A DNA stretch of 64,000 bases from Intrasporangium flavum (GTDB lineage Bacteria > Actinomycetota > Actinomycetes > Actinomycetales > Dermatophilaceae). The notes beneath the pieces were generated by a model. That model did no database searches, had not been told where the DNA came from, and worked only from the letters and a program-made list of their open reading frames with translations. The stretch covers positions 85,058-149,057 of the forward strand of contig NZ_MLJO01000016.1 of NCBI RefSeq assembly GCF_001956915.1, in the 5' to 3' direction. The position numbers were made by a program, and so were the translations under genes. Below, piece by piece: positions 53,113 to 62,211 of this stretch. Each line of letters opens with the position of its first letter. The first letter of the stretch is position 1.

Positions 53113-54432
53113 ATGGAGACCTCGTCGCTGCTCACCGGCCTCGTGCTCGGCCTCGCCGCCGGGGCGCTGCTCGCCTGGCTCGCGGTCCGGTCCGCCCTCG
53201 TGTCGCGCACCGCGGCGGCCGAGGCGGCGCGCGACGTCCTGCGCGAACGCGTCGAGGACCTCGAGGCCTCCCGGGCCGAGGACGACGCCACCGCAGCGGT
53301 TCTCGCTCCCCTGCGCGAGACCATCGGGCGCGTCGAGCGGCACGTCGGCGTCCTCGAGCGCGACCGCGTCCAGCAGTTCGGCCAGCTCGGCGAGCGCCTC
53401 ACCGAGGTGAGCCGGTCCACCGAGTCGCTGCGCTCGGAGACCGCGACGCTCGCCAGCGCCCTCAACGCCTCGACCGTCCGCGGGGCGTGGGGCGAGGTGC
53501 AGCTGAGGCGAGTCCTCGAGGTGTCGGGGCTGCTCGCCCGGTGCGACTTCGACGAGCAGGTCACCCGCGTCAGCCGGCACGGGGCCACGGTGCGTCCCGA
53601 CGCCGTCGTCAACCTGCCCGGCGGCCGGCACGTCGTCGTCGACAGCAAGGCCCCGATGGCGCACTTCCTCCAGGCCCACGGCGACACCGTCTCCGACCTC
53701 GAGCGGGGCGAGCTGCTCGCCGCCCACGCCACCGCCCTGCGCCGGCACGTCGAGAGCCTCGCGGCCAAGGCGTACTGGACCGCGTTCACCCGCTCCCCCG
53801 AGGTCGTCATCTGCTTCGTGCCCGGCGAGGCCATCCTCGCCACGGCCCTCGCCGACGACCCCGGCCTCTACGAGCACGCCCTGACGCGCAGGGTCGTGCT
53901 CGCCTCCCCCGGCACCCTCTACGCCGTGCTGCGCACCGTCGGTGCGATCTGGCAGCAGGACGCCCTCGAGCAGAACGCCCGCGAGCTGCTCGCCCTGGGC
54001 CAGGACCTCTACGCCCGGCTCGCCACCCTCGGCGGCCACGTCACCGGCATGGGCCAGTCACTGGCCCGGTCGGTCGAGCAGTACAACAAGTTCGTCGGCA
54101 CGCTCGAGTCGCGGGTGCTCGTCACCGCCCGGCGCATGCACGAGCTGCACCTGGCCACCGAGCGACCCACCGAGCTCGCACCGCTCGAAGCCGCACCACG
54201 CTCCCTCAGCGCGGCCGAGCTGACCGGGTCCAGCGAGCCCGCCGACCACCACGGCACCCTCGACCGCCACGCCGGCGCCGACGTCGCCGACGACGCGGAC
54301 GACGTCGACGACACGGAAGACGTCGAGGACCCCACCGACCCGCTGGGCACCCGCTCCCGGGCCGAGCGCGACGACGCGTTCCTGCGCCACGAGGGCGACG
54401 CCGCGGCCGTGCGACGCGCCGACACCGCCTGA
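53113..54432 (+). CDS. rmuC: DNA recombination protein RmuC
   Basis: A 439-residue protein. An N-terminal membrane helix (about 6-26) is followed by a coiled coil (about 34-110). The RmuC nuclease-like domain (about 120-350) contains GAWGEVQLRRVLE, DAVVNLPGGRHVVVDSKAPM and FVPGEAILATAL. An acidic Asp-rich tail spans about 370-430. RmuC limits recombination at repeats. The residues GEVQLR and VVDSKAP correspond to the restriction-endonuclease-like core. ATG start; the Shine-Dalgarno is weak (GGGACGGTGGGG region). Confidence 0.93.
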   Translation: METSSLLTGLVLGLAAGALLAWLAVRSALVSRTAAAEAARDVLRERVEDLEASRAEDDATAAVLAPLRETIGRVERHVGVLERDRVQQFGQLGERLTEVSRSTESLRSETATLASALNASTVRGAWGEVQLRRVLEVSGLLARCDFDEQVTRVSRHGATVRPDAVVNLPGGRHVVVDSKAPMAHFLQAHGDTVSDLERGELLAAHATALRRHVESLAAKAYWTAFTRSPEVVICFVPGEAILATALADDPGLYEHALTRRVVLASPGTLYAVLRTVGAIWQQDALEQNARELLALGQDLYARLATLGGHVTGMGQSLARSVEQYNKFVGTLESRVLVTARRMHELHLATERPTELAPLEAAPRSLSAAELTGSSEPADHHGTLDRHAGADVADDADDVDDTEDVEDPTDPLGTRSRAERDDAFLRHEGDAAAVRRADTA

Positions 54433-54522
54433 GGCACGGCCCCCGCCGGGGGCGTCCCCACCCCCTCGACCGCCGGTTCGAGATGCGCCTGGGCGAAATG
54501 TCCGGTATCGGGCGGTAGTGGA

Positions 54523-54561
54523 CTCCCACGCGGGCGCCACGGACAATACGGCGCGTGGGAG
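54523..54561. repeat. inverted repeat around the start of the first SBP-VWA gene
   Basis: CTCCCACGCG (54523-54532) and its complement (54552-54561) with a 19-nt loop, immediately before the chosen GTG. It could be an operator or an mRNA hairpin shading the ribosome site. Confidence 0.5.
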
Positions 54562-54571
54562 TGAGCGCACA

Positions 54572-56284
54572 GTGACCGGCAACGGGGGGCCGGGACCCGA
54601 GGACCGAGCAGCAGGCAGCGGCCGCCGCGTCGGCCCGTACGAGCAGAGCCTCATCGAGGGGCGAGGGCGGGCCGAGGCGGCCCACCGCGACCGCGTGCGC
54701 CGGCGACGGCGCCACCAGGTGCTCGGTGCGCTGCTCGCCATCGTCCTGGTGGCGGGGGTCGCCGTCGGCGCCTGGGTGTTCCTCAACCGCCGCGACGTGC
54801 CCACCGCCGTGCCGGGTGTGGCCGCCCGCCCCACCTCGTGCGCCGACCCGGCCAAGGTGAAGGTCGCGGTCGCACCCGCCGTCGCCCCCGCCGTGGCGGC
54901 GGCCGCGCAGGCCCTGAGCAAGCACTCGGACAGCCCCTGCGCCGCCTACACCTTCGAACCGGCCGAGCCCTTCGCCGTCGCCGGGTCGCTCATCGGCGCC
55001 GGCCGCCCGGACGCCTGGATCACCGACTCGAGCGTGTGGTTCGGGCGCGCCGCCTCGATCTCCGGGGTCCAGGCCAGCGCCGACCGGCCGTTCGCGACCA
55101 GCGCCGTCGTCGTCGCGATGCCGGACGGCGCGGCGGAGTCCCTCGGCGAGGACCTGACGTGGGGTGCGGTGCTCGGCGGCAAGACGCCGGTGCACGTCCC
55201 CGACCCCAACCGCTCGACCGTCGGGCGGCTCGCGCTCGGCGCGGCTGCGGCCTCGATGCCCGACACGGCGCTGCGCTCCGTCGTGTCGCAGGCGGCCCGG
55301 GCGGGGACGGGCTCGGTGTCGCTGGACGGCCTCGACGGCAAGAGCCCGGCCGGCGCCGTGACCACCGAGGCCCAGCTGACGACGTGGAACGCCGCGCACA
55401 CCGACGCACCACTGACGGCCGTCGCGCCGTCGGAGGGCACCGGCGCGGCCGAGTACTCCATCGCGTCGCTGTCGGGCGACGCCGCCACGACCCGTCTCGT
55501 CAACGCGCTCGGCGCCTACCTCCACACGGAGGAGGCGCGGAAGATCCTGCGCGACAGCGGGTTCCGCACTCCCGGCGGTGACGACCCCAAGGAGCCGGCG
55601 GCCCTGCGCGGGACCATCACGGTCGGCTCGGCCCCGGCCGACGCGTCGGTGGCCAAGGCAGCGACGCTCTGGAACGCGTCCGCCCCGAAGACCCAGGCGC
55701 TGCTCGCCGTCGACGTGTCCGGCTCGATGCTCGACCGCACCGAGAGCGGCGCCACCCGCCTCGGCACCGTGCAGCGCGCCACGGTGCGCGCCACGGCCGC
55801 GGCGTCGCCGACGACGATCGCCTCGCTGTGGGTCTACTCGCTGCACGTGGGCGACAAGGCCGACGACTACAAGCCCCTCGTCGGCTACGGCAGCCTCGGC
55901 GAGGGCAAACGCCTCGCGGCGTTCGACAAGTCGGTGGCCGGCCTCGGCTCCGCCGTCGGCGGCGGCCGCGGCCTCTACGACACGATCGCCGCCACGTACG
56001 TGCAAGCCAAGGGGTACTGGCGCCCGGGCTACACCAACTCCGTCGTGCTCGTCACCGGCGGCCCGAACGAGGACGACTTCGGCCTCGACCTGCCCCTGCT
56101 CAAGCAGCAGCTCGCGGCGGCCAAGGACCCGGCCCGGCCGGTGCGGCTCGTCGTCGTCGACATCGGCGGCAGGTCGGACGCGAACGCGCTCAAGCAGGTC
56201 GTGGCCGTCACCGGCGGCCAGTACGTCGCGACGAACAGCCTCGATGACCTCCAGCCGGCCCTGACGTCCGCGCTCGGCGGCTGA
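54572..56284 (+). CDS. membrane-anchored solute-binding + VWA domain protein, paralogue 1 (MIDAS degenerate)
   Basis: A 570-residue protein. The short cytoplasmic N-terminus contains VGPYEQSLIEGR (20-31) and an Arg run. One membrane helix lies at about 50-70. The extracytoplasmic solute-binding-like domain (about 85-340) has PDAWITDSSVW and VAPSEGT. The VWA domain starts at about 375 with DVSGSM (381-386), but the later TDG of the metal site reads TGG (495-497). A paralogue lies at 62212-63942. GTG at 54572 is chosen; GTG at 54518 would add 18 residues. Function is unknown; surface assembly or adhesion is possible. Confidence 0.85.
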   Translation: MTGNGGPGPEDRAAGSGRRVGPYEQSLIEGRGRAEAAHRDRVRRRRRHQVLGALLAIVLVAGVAVGAWVFLNRRDVPTAVPGVAARPTSCADPAKVKVAVAPAVAPAVAAAAQALSKHSDSPCAAYTFEPAEPFAVAGSLIGAGRPDAWITDSSVWFGRAASISGVQASADRPFATSAVVVAMPDGAAESLGEDLTWGAVLGGKTPVHVPDPNRSTVGRLALGAAAASMPDTALRSVVSQAARAGTGSVSLDGLDGKSPAGAVTTEAQLTTWNAAHTDAPLTAVAPSEGTGAAEYSIASLSGDAATTRLVNALGAYLHTEEARKILRDSGFRTPGGDDPKEPAALRGTITVGSAPADASVAKAATLWNASAPKTQALLAVDVSGSMLDRTESGATRLGTVQRATVRATAAASPTTIASLWVYSLHVGDKADDYKPLVGYGSLGEGKRLAAFDKSVAGLGSAVGGGRGLYDTIAATYVQAKGYWRPGYTNSVVLVTGGPNEDDFGLDLPLLKQQLAAAKDPARPVRLVVVDIGGRSDANALKQVVAVTGGQYVATNSLDDLQPALTSALGG

Positions 56285-56337
56285 CCGGGCCGGGGCGCCG
56301 GGCCGGTGGCCGGGCGGGTGGTCGGCCGGACGGCGCG

Positions 56338-57414
56338 TCAGTGCAGCGAGCCGGCGTCCTCGAACGCGGCGTCGTGTCGCACGGTGCCGGCGTCCTCGCC
56401 CTTGCGGGCCTTGAGGTCGCGGCGCAGCTCGTTGGGCAGCGAGAAGAGCAGCGACTCCTCGGCCGCGATGACGGCCTCGACCTCGCCGTAGCCGCGATCG
56501 GCGAGCCACGAGAGCACGTCGCGGACGAGCACCTCGGGCACGCTCGCCCCGGAGGTGACCCCGACCGTGCTCACGCCGTCGAGCCACTCCGGCTGGATCT
56601 CGTCGGCGTAGTCGACGAGGTGCCCCGCGCGGGCGCCGTGCTCGAGGGCGACCTCGACGAGACGCACCGAGTTCGAGGAGTTGCGCGAGCCGACGACGAT
56701 CATGAGGTCGGTGTCCTTGGCCATCTGCTTGACGGCCAGCTGGCGGTTCTGGGTGGCGTAGCAGATGTCGTCCGAGGGCGGGCTCTGCAGCGCGGGGAAC
56801 TTCTCCTTGAGGCGTTTGACGGTCTCCATCGTCTCGTCGACCGACAGCGTGGTCTGGGAGAGCCACACGACCTTCTCGGGGTCGCGGACGGTGACGTTGT
56901 CGACGTCGTCGGGGCCGTCGACCAGGGTGATGTGCTCCGGCGCCTCGCCGCTCGTGCCGACGACCTCCTCGTGGCCCTCGTGGCCGATGAGCAGGATGTC
57001 GAATTCGTCGCTCGCGAACCGGACCGCCTCGCGGTGCACCTTCGTCACCAGCGGGCACGTGGCGTCGATCGTCTTGAGGCTGCGGGCCTTCGCCTCCTCG
57101 TGCACGACCGGGGCGACCCCGTGGGCCGAGAAGATGACGGTGGCGCCCTCGGGCACCTCGTCGGTCTCGTCGACGAAGATCGCGCCGCGCTTCTCGAGGG
57201 TCGTGACGACGTGCTTGTTGTGCACGATCTGCTTGCGCACGTAGACCGGCGGGCCGTAGAGCTCGAGGGCCTTCTCGACCGTGACGACGGCCCGGTCGAC
57301 GCCGGCGCAGTAGCCGCGGGGCGCGGCGAGCAGGACCTTCTTCGTCGACGCCGTGGCGGCGTCGGGCGTGTCGGTGCCGGTGGTCGGGGCGGGCGTCTCG
57401 GGGGTGGCGCTCAT
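56338..57414 (-). CDS. ispH: 4-hydroxy-3-methylbut-2-enyl diphosphate reductase
   Basis: A 358-residue [4Fe-4S] enzyme, the last step of the MEP isoprenoid pathway, giving IPP and DMAPP. Cluster ligands are Cys36 (RGYCAG), Cys120 (DATCPLV) and Cys218 ([10 protein letters not shown]). The substrate motifs SAHGV, GHEGHEE and GSRNSSNS are intact. The first 24 residues are a disordered Thr/Pro extension. The ATG has TACGAT 6 nt upstream (leaderless). It is divergent from xseA as in M. tuberculosis. Confidence 0.96.
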   Translation of the reverse strand: MSATPETPAPTTGTDTPDAATASTKKVLLAAPRGYCAGVDRAVVTVEKALELYGPPVYVRKQIVHNKHVVTTLEKRGAIFVDETDEVPEGATVIFSAHGVAPVVHEEAKARSLKTIDATCPLVTKVHREAVRFASDEFDILLIGHEGHEEVVGTSGEAPEHITLVDGPDDVDNVTVRDPEKVVWLSQTTLSVDETMETVKRLKEKFPALQSPPSDDICYATQNRQLAVKQMAKDTDLMIVVGSRNSSNSVRLVEVALEHGARAGHLVDYADEIQPEWLDGVSTVGVTSGASVPEVLVRDVLSWLADRGYGEVEAVIAAEESLLFSLPNELRRDLKARKGEDAGTVRHDAAFEDAGSLH

Positions 57415-57515
57415 GCTCCCATCGTACGGGCCGGGCCGCGCCCGACCCGAACGCGTGAGGCCGGCCCCGGAGCGGCGGGCCCGGGCCTGTCGCCCCCACG
57501 CCCTATCGTTGCGGC
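57415..57515. promoter_or_regulatory. ispH/xseA divergent promoter, both leaderless
   Basis: Minus strand TACGAT (57426-57421) ends 6 nt before the ispH ATG. Plus strand TATCGT (57504-57509) ends 6 nt before the xseA GTG. Confidence 0.7.
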
Positions 57516-59033
57516 GTGAGCCTGCCGAACCCGCTGCCGGACAAGGCGGCCGACACGACCGCCGAGCAGCCCTGGCCGGTCCGCGTGCTCAGCCTCAAGA
57601 TCAGCGACTACGTCGACCGGATGAGCCAGCTCTGGGTCGAGGGCCAGGTCGTGCAGTTCAACCCGCGCGGCGGCACGGCGTACCTGACGCTCCGCGACCC
57701 CGACGTCGACATGTCGCTGTCGGTGTCGGTGCCGATGAACGCCGTCAACGCCATGGCGGTGCCGCTGGCCCAGGGTGCGCGCGTCGTGCTTCAGGCGAAA
57801 CCGACGTTCTGGACCAAGCGGGGCACCCTCCAGCTCGACGCGCGGCAGATCCGCCCCGTCGGCATCGGCGACCTCCTCGCCCGGGTCGAGATCCTCAAGC
57901 GCACGCTCGCCGCCGAGGGCCTCTTCGACGCCGACCGCAAGCGACCGATCCCCTTCCTGCCGCACCGCGTCGGGCTCATCACCGGCCGCGGCTCGGCGGC
58001 CGAGCGCGACGTCGTCGAGAACGCCCGGCGCCGTTGGCCCGCAGTGCGGTTCGAGCTGCGCGAGGTGGCCGTGCAGGGCACCAACGCCGTCACCGAGGTC
58101 GTCGCGGCGCTGCGCGAGCTCGACGCACACCCCCACGTCGACGTCATCGTCGTGGCCCGTGGCGGCGGCGCGCTCGAGGAGCTGCTCCCGTTCTCCAACG
58201 AGGCGATGGTCCGTGCCGTGGCCGAGGCGCGCACGCCGGTCATCAGCGCGATCGGCCACGAGGTCGACCAGCCGCTGCTCGACCTCGTCGCCGACTGGCG
58301 GGCCTCCACCCCCACCGACGCGGGCAAGCGGGTCGTGCCCGACGCCGCCCACGAGCGCGGCACCGTCGAAACCGGCCGCGAGCGCCTGCGCCGGGCCCTG
58401 GCCCGACGCCTCGAGCACGAGCGCTCGGGGCTGCGGGCGCTCGTCTCCCGCCCCGTCATGGCCGACCCGGTCGCTCTCGTGCGCCAGCGACGCGTCGAGC
58501 TCACGTCCCTGCGGGAGCGGGCCGCGACGCGTCTGGAGGCGCGCCTGCACCGGGCGGCCGACGAGGCCGAGCACCTGCGTCGGCAGGTCGTCGCGCTCTC
58601 CCCGCAGTCGACGCTCGAGCGCGGCTACGCCGTCGTGCAGCACCGCGACGGCCGGGTCGTCATGGACCGCGACGACGTCGGCGTCGGCGAGCTGCTGCGC
58701 GTGCGGGTCGCCCGCGGCGACTTCGGCGTCCGGCCGGTCAGCACCGGCACCGAGGACGCCCGCGCCTCGGCGCCGCGCACGACGGCGAGGCGGACCACCA
58801 GTGCCGGCGCCACGGCGGCCGACCCTGCGACGGCCGCGACGAAGGCCACCGCGAAGAAGGCACCGGCGAAGAAGGCAACCGCGAAGTCCACCGCGAAGAA
58901 GGCCATCGCGACGAAGACGGCTGCCGCCAAGACGGCGACGAAGACGGCTGCCGCCAGGACGGCGACGAAGACGGCGAAGAAGTCGGCGACACCGGCACCG
59001 GACCCCGACGGCGGCGTCGGTCCGACGCCGTAG
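57516..59033 (+). CDS. xseA: exodeoxyribonuclease VII large subunit with Lys/Ala/Thr-rich tail
   Basis: A 505-residue nuclease subunit. The OB-fold (about 22-115) has [10 protein letters not shown]. The catalytic domain (about 125-400) has [37 protein letters not shown] and [12 protein letters not shown] coiled coil (about 280-350) and the [14 protein letters not shown] region follow. The last 65 residues add a histone-H1-like tail (443-491) of KKA, AKK and KTA repeats. With XseB it degrades single-stranded DNA in repair. The GTG is leaderless. Confidence 0.95.
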   Translation: MSLPNPLPDKAADTTAEQPWPVRVLSLKISDYVDRMSQLWVEGQVVQFNPRGGTAYLTLRDPDVDMSLSVSVPMNAVNAMAVPLAQGARVVLQAKPTFWTKRGTLQLDARQIRPVGIGDLLARVEILKRTLAAEGLFDADRKRPIPFLPHRVGLITGRGSAAERDVVENARRRWPAVRFELREVAVQGTNAVTEVVAALRELDAHPHVDVIVVARGGGALEELLPFSNEAMVRAVAEARTPVISAIGHEVDQPLLDLVADWRASTPTDAGKRVVPDAAHERGTVETGRERLRRALARRLEHERSGLRALVSRPVMADPVALVRQRRVELTSLRERAATRLEARLHRAADEAEHLRRQVVALSPQSTLERGYAVVQHRDGRVVMDRDDVGVGELLRVRVARGDFGVRPVSTGTEDARASAPRTTARRTTSAGATAADPATAATKATAKKAPAKKATAKSTAKKAIATKTAAAKTATKTAAARTATKTAKKSATPAPDPDGGVGPTP

Positions 59034-59043
59034 GGTGGCCGCC

Positions 59044-59340
59044 ATGGCCGACGCGTCCCCCACCGACAGCACCGACTTCCCCGACATCCCGGGGATGCGC
59101 TACGAGGACGCCCGCGAGGAGCTCGTCGGGATCGTGGCGCGGCTCGAGGCCGGCCAGGCGCCGCTCGAGGACTCGATGCACCTGTGGCGCCGGGGCGAGG
59201 CCCTGGCCGCGCACTGCGCCACGTGGCTCGACGGCGCGCAGGCCGAGATCGAGCGGGCCACCCGCGGCGGCGAGGCCCCGACCGCCGGCCAGGGCAGCCC
59301 GCTGCACGCCGACGACGCCGTCTTCGACGACGAGTCCTGA
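59044..59340 (+). CDS. xseB: exodeoxyribonuclease VII small subunit
   Basis: A 98-residue small subunit. The core (about 18-75) reads MRYEDAREELVGIVARLEAG and then LEDSMHLWRRGEALAAHC, the helical hairpin of the family. A polar acidic tail follows. The ATG is 10 nt after the xseA stop. Its TAGGGT -10 box (59031-59036) includes the xseA stop codon and ends 7 nt before the ATG, so it can be transcribed on its own without a leader. Confidence 0.95.
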   Translation: MADASPTDSTDFPDIPGMRYEDAREELVGIVARLEAGQAPLEDSMHLWRRGEALAAHCATWLDGAQAEIERATRGGEAPTAGQGSPLHADDAVFDDES

Positions 59341-59374
59341 TCCACTCGGCAGGCCCGCCGGCGCGGGTGCATCA

Positions 59375-59394
59375 GGTGGGGTCAGGACCCCACC
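59375..59394. terminator. bidirectional terminator between xseB and the DUF4245 gene
   Basis: GGTGGGGTC-AG-GACCCCACC, a perfect 9-bp stem in the 99-nt gap between convergent genes. Confidence 0.65.
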
Positions 59395-59439
59395 GGGCGC
59401 ACACGCCGCCCGACCTCGACGGGAGAGGACGCGTCCGCG

Positions 59440-60060
59440 TCAGGGGGTCGCGGCCGGCTGCACCGGGCGCATCGCCGCGACGAACGCCTTGAGCTCGTCC
59501 TCCGACGCGTTGCCCGAAGCCACGATCGTCGGCGTCGAGCTGCCGGTGCCGCGCACGACGTAGGCCACCTGGCCGGCGTCCGAGGCGGTGAACCGCTCGA
59601 AGCTGCGGCCCGACACCTGGACCGTGCCCGCCGCGTCGCCGTCGTTGACCGACCGGGTCAGCCAGCCGGCGGTCGGGTTGACGGCCTGCTTGAGGCTGAT
59701 GTCGGCGCCCGCGGGGGTGGTCCACACGGTGGTGAAGGTGCGGACCTTCTCGGTGCCGGGCGCGTACGAGGCGACGGTCGGCACCCACCCGGACCCGAGG
59801 CCCTGCGGCAGCTCGACGGCCATCTTGGCCTGGGCCGCCACCTGGCGGGCCTTGTCGAGGGCGTCGACGGCCGGCCGGTCGACGTGGTCGGTGCGCGGCA
59901 CGATGGCCACGAGCGCGAGGACGAACAGCCCGATGACGAGCATCGAGCGCAGCATGTTGGGCAGCGTGCCCATCGAGTAGCGGCTGCGCGGGGCCGCGGG
60001 CTCCTCCACCGGCTGCTGACCCGGCAGGTCGGTCGGCGAGGGGGTGGAGGTGGTGCTCAT
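59440..60060 (-). CDS. DUF4245 family membrane-anchored protein
   Basis: A 206-residue protein. A cytoplasmic Ser/Pro/Thr-rich N-terminus ends in [15 protein letters not shown] before a membrane helix (about 38-56). The outer domain (about 70-200) begins after [16 protein letters not shown] and contains [11 protein letters not shown] and [10 protein letters not shown]. It is the actinobacterial DUF4245 family of unknown function, in its usual place between xse and glpX genes. ATG at 60060; the upstream open frame is a shadow of glpX. Confidence 0.88.
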   Translation of the reverse strand: MSTTSTPSPTDLPGQQPVEEPAAPRSRYSMGTLPNMLRSMLVIGLFVLALVAIVPRTDHVDRPAVDALDKARQVAAQAKMAVELPQGLGSGWVPTVASYAPGTEKVRTFTTVWTTPAGADISLKQAVNPTAGWLTRSVNDGDAAGTVQVSGRSFERFTASDAGQVAYVVRGTGSSTPTIVASGNASEDELKAFVAAMRPVQPAATP

Positions 60061-60114
60061 GATCCCATCGTCCCCGACTCGCGGACGCCGTCCAAACGCG
60101 GGTCCGGCCCCCGC

Positions 60115-60120
60115 TAGGCT
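60115..60120 (+). promoter_or_regulatory. -10 box of the glpX operon
   Basis: TAGGCT, 34 nt before the ATG, giving a short leader with a GGAGGA Shine-Dalgarno. Unlike many neighbours this gene is not leaderless. Confidence 0.5.
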
Positions 60121-60154
60121 GGCGCGGACTCGTTCTGCGCCGACGGAGGACCCG

Positions 60155-61147
60155 ATGAAGCACAGCCAGCCCGATCGCAACCTCGCCCTCGAGCTGGTGA
60201 GGGTCACCGAGGCCGCCGCCATGGCCGGTGGCCGATGGGTCGGCCGCGGTGAGAAGAACAAGGCCGACGGCGCGGCCGTCGAGGCGATGCGCGCCATGAT
60301 CTCGACGGTCAGCATGCGCGGCGTCGTCGTCATCGGCGAGGGCGAGAAGGACAACGCCCCGATGCTCTTCAACGGCGAGCAGGTCGGCGACGGCACCGGA
60401 CCCGAGGTCGACGTCGCGGTCGACCCCATCGACGGCACGACCCTCACCGCCAAGGGCATGAACAACGCGGTCGCCGTCATGGCCGTGGCCAACCGCGGCG
60501 CGATGTACGACCCGTCGGCCGTCTTCTACATGGACAAGCTGGCCACCGGTCCCGAGGCCGCCGACGTCGTCGACATCCGCCTTCCCGTCGCCGAGAACAT
60601 CCGCCGGATCGCCAAGGCCAAGAAGGAGACTCCCGCCGACGTCACCGTGGTCATGCTCGACCGGCCGCGTCACGAGGGCCTGGCCCAGCAGATCCGCGAC
60701 ACCGGCGCCCGCATCCGCTACATCGTCGACGGCGACGTCGCCGGCGCCGTCATGGCAGCGCGACCCGGCACCGGCGTCGACCTGCTCCTCGGCATCGGCG
60801 GCACGCCGGAGGGCATCATCGCCGCCTGCGCGATCAAGTGCACCGGCGGCGTCATCCAGGGCAAGCTGTGGCCCAAGGACGACGACGAGCGCCAGAAGGC
60901 CCTCGACGCCGGCCACGACCTCGACCGCGTGCTGTCCACCGACGACCTCGTCGTCGGCGAGTGCTTCTTCGTGGCCACCGGCATCACCGACGGCGAGCTG
61001 CTGCGCGGAGTCCGCTACGGCGCCAAGTCGGCCCGGACCAACTCCCTCGTCATGCGCTCGCGCAGCGGCACGATCCGCACCATCGACAGCGAGCACCGCT
61101 TCGACCGGCCCGGCTGGTTCGGCAGCGCCGACATGGTCGACGCCTGA
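60155..61147 (+). CDS. glpX: class II fructose-1,6-bisphosphatase
   Basis: A 330-residue GlpX-type phosphatase for gluconeogenesis. Metal and substrate motifs: [13 protein letters not shown] (about 64-76) and [15 protein letters not shown] (about 88-102). [18 protein letters not shown] is the phosphate loop region. The C-terminus ending FGSADMVDA is typical of actinobacteria. ATG at 60155 with ACGGAGGA 4-6 nt upstream; earlier in-frame codons are ignored. It is followed closely by a PfkB kinase. Confidence 0.96.
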   Translation: MKHSQPDRNLALELVRVTEAAAMAGGRWVGRGEKNKADGAAVEAMRAMISTVSMRGVVVIGEGEKDNAPMLFNGEQVGDGTGPEVDVAVDPIDGTTLTAKGMNNAVAVMAVANRGAMYDPSAVFYMDKLATGPEAADVVDIRLPVAENIRRIAKAKKETPADVTVVMLDRPRHEGLAQQIRDTGARIRYIVDGDVAGAVMAARPGTGVDLLLGIGGTPEGIIAACAIKCTGGVIQGKLWPKDDDERQKALDAGHDLDRVLSTDDLVVGECFFVATGITDGELLRGVRYGAKSARTNSLVMRSRSGTIRTIDSEHRFDRPGWFGSADMVDA

Positions 61148-61157
61148 GGTGGCCCGC

Positions 61158-62084
61158 GTGTCCGACACCCGCACGCTGGTCGTCGGCGAGGCCCTCGTCG
61201 ACGCGGTGACGACCGCGGACGGCGCCACCGCCGAGCACGTCGGCGGCAGCCCCGCCAACGTCGCCTTCGGCCTGGCCGCCCTCGAGCACCCGGTCGACCT
61301 GGCCACGTGGATCGGACGCGACGCCCGCGGCGAGCGGATCGCCGCGCACTGCGCCGAGCGCGGCGTCACCCTGACCGAGGGGTCGCGTGACGCCGCCGCC
61401 ACCTCGCTCGCGCACGCGACGCTCGACGCGTCGGGCGCGGCCACCTACGTCTTCGACCTCGAGTGGCGCCTCGCCCCGGTGCCGAACCTGCCGGCCTACG
61501 GCCACGTGCACACCGGCAGCATCGCCGCGGTCCTGGAGCCGGGCGGCACCGAGGTGCGTGCCGTGCTCGAGGCCGCCCGCGCCGCGGGTGCCACGGTCTC
61601 CTACGACCCCAACGCCCGACCGACGCTCATGGGCGCCCCGGCCGACGCGCGCCGGGTCATCGAGACCGCCATCGCCCTGGCCGACGTCGTCAAGCTCTCC
61701 GACGAGGACGTCGAGTGGCTGTGCCCCGGCGAGTCCCTCGACGACGTCGTGCGCGGCTGGGCCGGGCTCGGGCCGGCCGTCGTCGTCGTGACGCGCGGCG
61801 GCGAGGGCGCCCTCGTGCGGGTCAGCGCCACCGGTGAGCAGGCCTCGCTCCCGGCGCCGAGCGTCCCCGTCGTCGACACCGTCGGCGCGGGCGACTCCTT
61901 CATGGCCGGCCTCGTGTCGGGGCTGCTCGACGCGGGCCTGCTGGGCGGCGTCGCGGCGCGCGAGCGGCTGCACAGGGCGACGCTCGCCGACGTCGTGCCC
62001 TCCGTCGAGCGGGCCCTGCTGACCGGGGCCCTCACCGTGCAGCGGGCCGGAGCGTTCGCACCGACGAGATCCACGCTGCGGTAG
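61158..62084 (+). CDS. PfkB-family carbohydrate kinase (fructokinase-like)
   Basis: A 308-residue ribokinase-fold kinase. GGSPANVAFGLAAL (about 30-43) is the N-terminal PfkB signature. The C-terminal signature DTVGAGDSFMAGLVSG (about 236-251) holds the catalytic Asp and anion hole. A fructokinase role is plausible but other sugars are possible. I chose the GTG at 61158 because GAGGTG lies 6 nt before it, overlapping the glpX stop; a GTG at 61149 is the alternative. It is the second gene of the glpX operon. Confidence 0.9.
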   Translation: MSDTRTLVVGEALVDAVTTADGATAEHVGGSPANVAFGLAALEHPVDLATWIGRDARGERIAAHCAERGVTLTEGSRDAAATSLAHATLDASGAATYVFDLEWRLAPVPNLPAYGHVHTGSIAAVLEPGGTEVRAVLEAARAAGATVSYDPNARPTLMGAPADARRVIETAIALADVVKLSDEDVEWLCPGESLDDVVRGWAGLGPAVVVVTRGGEGALVRVSATGEQASLPAPSVPVVDTVGAGDSFMAGLVSGLLDAGLLGGVAARERLHRATLADVVPSVERALLTGALTVQRAGAFAPTRSTLR

Positions 62085-62146
62085 GACATTTCGGGCATTC
62101 GACAAACGCAGGGTGGTTCAGGCACCATTCTGCGCGAGCCGCCCGG

Positions 62147-62152
62147 TACCGT
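62147..62152 (+). promoter_or_regulatory. probable -10 box of the second SBP-VWA gene
   Basis: TACCGT or the overlapping sequence in CGGTACCGTTG, about 60 nt before the GTG. Position is approximate by one or two bases. Confidence 0.35.
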
Positions 62153-62171
62153 TGCTCGGTGGTTCACCCCC

Positions 62172-62193
62172 GACGCCCCGGCACCGGGGCGTC
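62172..62193 (+). repeat. leader hairpin of the second SBP-VWA gene
   Basis: GACGCCCCGG-CA-CCGGGGCGTC, a perfect 10-bp stem 18 nt before the GTG, followed by GAGGAAA as Shine-Dalgarno. It may be a terminator of the glpX-pfkB operon (88 nt after its stop) or an RNA control element. Confidence 0.6.
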
Positions 62194-62211
62194 CTCATGT
62201 GAGGAAACCCC

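Noticed and set aside
54206..57499. A 1,097-codon open frame on the minus strand opposite the first SBP-VWA gene
   Set aside because: Low-complexity Arg/Gly/Ala translation with no motif, covering the rmuC end and SBP-VWA gene on the other strand and ispH in another frame. GC3 bias explains it.
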